Source: UMGS172 sp045578845 (GTDB lineage: Bacteria > Bacillota > Clostridia > Oscillospirales > Acutalibacteraceae). From it: DNA of 64,000 nt. A model generated the notes under the pieces. That model saw only the letters and a program-made list of their open reading frames with translations, searched no databases and was not told the DNA's origin. Where the stretch lies: positions 15,024 through 79,023 of the forward strand of contig JAZNLA010000070.1 of NCBI GenBank assembly GCA_045578845.1, written 5' to 3'. The translations under genes were made by a program, and so were the position numbers. Shown here one piece after another: positions 60,602-64,000 of this stretch. The first letter of the stretch is position 1; each line of letters starts with the position of its first letter.

Positions 60602-62491
60602 TTAAACTTCGCATGCCTGCATTTCTTTTGAATTTTCAGCATTTTTATTAACATCATCAGGATTTTTATAGGTTGGTACAACCTGTTTTAATGCTTTTTT
60701 AATTGTACTGTTATCAACAAGAATTGCCGACTTTAATATATCTATTTTGTCCTCAACTTCCTGTCTAGTAAACGGTTTATCCGTTTCGATAAAAATAAGG
60801 TCATTTTCGGTTTTGGTCTTATCTTCTGAGGCTATAAGTAATTCTTCATAAAGTTTTTCGCCGGGACGAAGTCCTGTTTCGGTTATCATTATATCCTTGT
60901 TGGGAATAAATCCTGCAAGTTTTATCATGTTGACAGCAAGGTCATATATTTTAACAGGATTACCCATATCAAGAACATACAGTTCCCCGCTTTGGGCCAT
61001 AGCACCGGCTTGCATAACGAGTTGCGACGCTTCAGGTATAGTCATAAAATAACGGATAATTCTTTTATCTGTAATCGTAACGGGTCCGCCTGCTTCAATC
61101 TGACGGCGGAACAACGGAATTACCGAGCCGTTTGAACCTAAAACGTTACCAAATCTGACGGCGGCAAAGGATGTTGTTTTACTGTCGTGCCTGCATTGGA
61201 CAACCATTTCACACATACGTTTAGTCGCACCCATTACATTGGTAGGATTAACCGCCTTGTCGGTCGAAATCAATATAAACTTTTGTACATTATACTTTTC
61301 AGCCGCGTTAGCGGTATTATATGTGCCTAAAACATTATTTTTAATAGCATCTGCACAACTGTTTTCCATTAAAGGAACGTGTTTATGTGCTGCAGCGTGG
61401 AAAACAACTTCGGGCCTGTATTTATTAAATAAACGGTCTAAACGGTCAACATCACGAACAGAGCCGATTTCTACACATAAATTTAATTTATCACCATAAA
61501 TATGAAGAAGTTCCTGCTGAATATCATAAACATTGTTTTCGTAAATATCAAAAATCACAAGTTGTTTCGGTTCAGCCTTGGCTAATTGACGGCAGATTTC
61601 ACTGCCTATAGAGCCGCCGCCACCTGTTACCAGGACAGTTTTACCATTATAATATTTAAATGTTTCGTTGCTGTTAATATTTAATGTATTTCTAAACAAA
61701 AGGTCTTCTATTTTTACTTCTCTGAGTTTACGCTTATCGCTTATAACGCTTGATTCTTCATTCATTGCAAAATCATACAGTTTAATCTTACAACCTGTCG
61801 GCATATAAAAATCCAATAAACTTTGCAATTCGTCTGACGAAAAACTCGGCAATGCAATAAAAATTTCTTTGATTTCATGCTTTGTAAACTGTTTTAAAAC
61901 ATCTTTATCTTCATGAATAACCTTAATTCCCGAAATGTATCCACCGACGATATTTTTATCAACATCAACAAAGAAAATGGGTTTATAATGAGAGTTGGAA
62001 TTATGTAAAAGTTCGTCAGCAAGTAACGAGCCGGTTTTACCTGCACCGACAATTGCTACATTGATTTTATTAACATCTTTTGAAGGATTGCGTAGGTTGT
62101 GATAAACTTGGTAACATAACCTTGAAAGAATTGTCAATAAAGTAAATACAGATATATTTAATACAGAATGAAATACACTAATATATACAGTATTCATAAA
62201 GAATATTCTTGTTATAAAAAAAGCAACCAAAGCACCGACAAAATCAGCACTTACAAGCAATAAATATACTTTAGCATTGGCATACCGCCAAACATTAGAA
62301 TACACCCTTAGTGCTAAGCGTGCAGAAAAAATACAAAAATAAAATAAAACGAAATTTAAAAAGTAATTAAGAAAGTTTGCTTCAAATGCAACTTCACTCG
62401 AAACAGTAGATACGACAAAGAATACAGCGTACGAAAAAGCGAGCAATAATGAGTCAATAATAAATAATAAAGTTTTTCTTGAACTTATCAA
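60602..62491 (-). CDS. Membrane nucleotide-sugar 4,6-dehydratase (CapD/PglF/WbpM type)
   Basis: A 629-residue polysaccharide-biosynthesis enzyme. Four membrane helices (about 8-115) precede a CoA-binding-like domain (VAIVGAGKTGSLLADELL) and an extended SDR domain with VTGGGGSIGSE for NAD. The catalytic stretch STDKAVNPTNVMGATKR has Met in place of Tyr, as in the Ser-Met-Lys triad of WbpM-type UDP-GlcNAc 4,6-dehydratases. It would make a 4-keto-6-deoxy sugar for surface glycans. TTG start with AAGGAGGGG upstream. Exact sugar unproven. Confidence 0.88.
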   Translation of the reverse strand: MISSRKTLLFIIDSLLLAFSYAVFFVVSTVSSEVAFEANFLNYFLNFVLFYFCIFSARLALRVYSNVWRYANAKVYLLLVSADFVGALVAFFITRIFFMNTVYISVFHSVLNISVFTLLTILSRLCYQVYHNLRNPSKDVNKINVAIVGAGKTGSLLADELLHNSNSHYKPIFFVDVDKNIVGGYISGIKVIHEDKDVLKQFTKHEIKEIFIALPSFSSDELQSLLDFYMPTGCKIKLYDFAMNEESSVISDKRKLREVKIEDLLFRNTLNINSNETFKYYNGKTVLVTGGGGSIGSEICRQLAKAEPKQLVIFDIYENNVYDIQQELLHIYGDKLNLCVEIGSVRDVDRLDRLFNKYRPEVVFHAAAHKHVPLMENSCADAIKNNVLGTYNTANAAEKYNVQKFILISTDKAVNPTNVMGATKRMCEMVVQCRHDSKTTSFAAVRFGNVLGSNGSVIPLFRRQIEAGGPVTITDKRIIRYFMTIPEASQLVMQAGAMAQSGELYVLDMGNPVKIYDLAVNMIKLAGFIPNKDIMITETGLRPGEKLYEELLIASEDKTKTENDLIFIETDKPFTRQEVEDKIDILKSAILVDNSTIKKALKQVVPTYKNPDDVNKNAENSKEMQACEV

Positions 62492-62529
62492 AATTACCCC
62501 TCCTTACTGTAGTTTCAAAAACTAAAATA

Positions 62530-62558
62530 ATTTTAACATATTGTTAAAATATTGTCAA
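62530..62558 (-). promoter_or_regulatory. Promoter of the 4,6-dehydratase gene
   Basis: Minus-strand -35 TTGACA (62553-62558), -10 TAAAAT (62530-62535), 17-bp spacing. Confidence 0.7.
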
Positions 62559-62599
62559 CGAAATAAAACATAAAAAAATATATCTGTTAATAATGTGCA

Positions 62600-62645
62600 G
62601 TCCGCACTTGTATTTTTGTAAATTTGTTACAAGTGCGGACAAAAA
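62600..62645 (-). terminator. Terminator after the interrupted host gene
   Basis: A 13-bp GC-rich stem, GTCCGCACTTGTA/TACAAGTGCGGAC, just 3' of the leftover host-gene stop codon on the minus strand. Confidence 0.8.
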
Positions 62646-62646
62646 A

Positions 62647-62763
62647 TTACTTGTCGAATGCAGGGTTAATTTCGTAGAAGTTTTTAGAATTAAGTCGATC
62701 GGTTAAAAGTCTTAAACCTTCACCAGAACAACAATGGTGAAATGCTTTTGCGACTTCAATATT
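62647..62763 (-). pseudogene. 3' remnant (38 codons) of a host gene cut by a serine-recombinase element
   Basis: Directly after the recombinase stop codon an open stretch of 38 codons reads NIEVAKAFHHCCSGEGLRLL then TDRLNSKNFYEINPAFDK and ends in TAA, with a strong terminator immediately behind. It has no start and no ribosome-binding site. It looks like the C-terminal end of a normal protein whose front part lies on the far side of the inserted element. I do not recognise the protein. Alternatively the stretch is non-coding and open by chance, but the good terminator argues against this. Confidence 0.5.
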
Positions 62764-64000
62764 TTATATTTTCCACTTGATTTCAATGCTTTCTTTTGAG
62801 GCGGTTATGCGCTCTATCAGGCAGTCAACCACCGTAATCTTGTCGCTAACCGATAGCTCATCCCAATGCTCAAAATATCCGCTGATTTCACCCACATCGC
62901 TTGTGTGGTTATTGTCAAGAGACAGAATCTCAGCTCCGAGTTCTTTCTTCTCGGCATCAAGCTCGGCAACACGGTTGTTTATGTACTGCATCACCGTATC
63001 ATTTGCCGCAGAGATTTTTTCGAACAAAGAGGATATTTCTTTATCAATCTCTTCTATGCGTGTTTTAAGTTTTACAACTTGCAGGTTACAGCCATCCTGC
63101 TTTTTCTTTGACAGTGTCTGAAACTCCGCTAATTTCTTCTGCATTTCTTTGAAAACAATGTCATCAACAACATCAGCATCCAGTGAGCCAAAATGACAAC
63201 CACCGGCGTGATATTTGTTTGTGCAGAGATAATAGCGGTTATCGGACTTAGTTTTGCACTTATAAATCTTAGCGGTTAAAGCATATCCACAGCTAGCACA
63301 TTTGATCTTACCCGCAAGCCAGGTTGCTTTTGCCTTGATAGGTCGTGCAACGCTTTGGTTGTTTAAGCACTTGGAACGGCATTTAATCCACGTTGCCGAA
63401 TCGACGAGCCCCTCGTGGGGTGCCAAAACCAATGTGTGACCTACTAAGGATATGGTTTTTCGTTTAAGATTATCGCACGAATAAAGATACGCTCCGTTTA
63501 TACCGATAAAATCACTTGGGGTATTGACAATGTTTGTGCCTTGTGCTTTAAAAAATTCATAAAGCTGATAGTCAGCTTTTACATACGCGGGGTTGATTAC
63601 CACATCACGCAAACGGCTTCTGTTAAAGAGTTTACCGTCACGCTTTCGTATGCCATGCTCTTCCAAATAGCGCATTACATCACCAAATGAGGTTTGGGGC
63701 TTTGAATACATTGAAAAAATCAATCTGATAACCTCTGCTTCTTCCTCAATGGGCTTATACATTTTTGTTCGTATTCCATCTATAGTTGTTTCGACCAGTT
63801 CAAATCCGAAAGGTACTCTACCACCCATATAAAAGCCTCGTTTGCTACGTGATGAATAAGCATCAATAACACGCTGCTGAATGGTCTCACGCTCAAGCTG
63901 TGCAAAAATCATTACGATCATCAGCATAGCCTTGCCAATAGGCGTTGATGTGTCAAATTTCTCCATTGTGCTGACAAAGTCGACATGGTTCTTTTGAAAC
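62764..64000 (-). CDS. Serine recombinase (N-terminus outside window)
   Basis: The C-terminal part, at least 411 residues, of a large serine recombinase. It enters at HVDFVSTMEKFDTSTPIGKA in the catalytic domain and continues with QLERETIQQRV, a recombinase domain, a zinc ribbon (CASCGYAL ... YLCTNKYHAGGC) and a coiled coil (about 300-350 of the visible part). The frame is open to the window edge, so the catalytic serine is not visible. The conserved LERETIQQRV helix and GFYMGGRVPFGF are typical. It is more divergent from, and not a copy of, the recombinase at 3.2 kb. Confidence 0.92.
   Translation of the reverse strand, partial: FQKNHVDFVSTMEKFDTSTPIGKAMLMIVMIFAQLERETIQQRVIDAYSSRSKRGFYMGGRVPFGFELVETTIDGIRTKMYKPIEEEAEVIRLIFSMYSKPQTSFGDVMRYLEEHGIRKRDGKLFNRSRLRDVVINPAYVKADYQLYEFFKAQGTNIVNTPSDFIGINGAYLYSCDNLKRKTISLVGHTLVLAPHEGLVDSATWIKCRSKCLNNQSVARPIKAKATWLAGKIKCASCGYALTAKIYKCKTKSDNRYYLCTNKYHAGGCHFGSLDADVVDDIVFKEMQKKLAEFQTLSKKKQDGCNLQVVKLKTRIEEIDKEISSLFEKISAANDTVMQYINNRVAELDAEKKELGAEILSLDNNHTSDVGEISGYFEHWDELSVSDKITVVDCLIERITASKESIEIKWKI

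Overview
The window looks like a chromosomal segment of a low-GC, spore-forming Clostridia bacterium. A relative of the gut Oscillospiraceae/Ruminococcaceae is my best guess, inferred from gene content only. Supporting evidence is the sporulation genes (sigE, spoIIGA, sipL, spoVM), probable Spo0A boxes, AT-rich intergenic DNA with TTGACA/TATAAT promoters, strong Shine-Dalgarno (SD) sites, the SAM-I and FMN riboswitches, and the B. subtilis-like yloC-to-spoVM gene order. About 58 kb of ordinary host chromosome lies between two serine-recombinase regions that are only partly inside the window.

Left edge (1-4.8 kb): an accessory block. It holds an N6-adenine DNA methyltransferase cut by the window edge, two tandem paralogous small proteins with a D...ExK nuclease-like core, a Cro/C1-type regulator and a large serine recombinase. 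I read it as a mobile restriction-modification (R-M) cassette, possibly with a heterodimeric endonuclease. Palindrome-rich DNA and two tRNA genes (Arg-UCU, Gly-UCC) follow.

5-16 kb (minus strand): a ClpE-like unfoldase, a CvpA-family protein, a DUF5711-like protein, truA, the energizing module of an ECF vitamin transporter (ecfT, ecfA2, ecfA1), an rRNA-methyltransferase-like gene and ruvB-ruvA-ruvC. 16-20 kb (plus strand): a spermidine/putrescine ABC operon potABCD behind a structured leader whose 11-bp stem covers the SD of potA. I could not assign that leader to a known riboswitch class. A decayed IS200-type relic follows.

20-29.7 kb: mntP, a histidine phosphatase, maf, two small proteins, a heterodimeric ABC exporter, a small HTH regulator, metK with a SAM-I riboswitch, ribU with an FMN riboswitch (an S component that could use the EcfAA'T module above), and a DUF1294 protein. 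29.7-39 kb: two cell-wall-related secreted proteins (GHL10 glycosidase-like and a 1011-residue amidase), sigE-spoIIGA behind a probable Spo0A-controlled promoter, and feoA-feoB plus a Cys-rich microprotein behind a DtxR/IdeR-like palindrome.

39-53.5 kb (minus strand): sipL, spoVM, a 52-residue microprotein, then thiN, rsgA, prkC, prpC, rlmN, rsmB, fmt, def, priA, rpoZ, gmk, remA, yicC. This is the classic Firmicutes cluster but lacks coaBC and rpe. 53.6-60.6 kb (plus strand): a DUF6106-like protein, nnrDE, a lipoprotein gene whose only sensible start is ACG, and a two-gene 2-hydroxyacyl-CoA dehydratase/activase system. 60.6-64 kb (minus strand): a polysaccharide-type nucleotide-sugar 4,6-dehydratase. 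Then comes a second serine recombinase running off the right edge. It appears to have been inserted into a host gene, of which only the last 38 codons and the terminator remain here.
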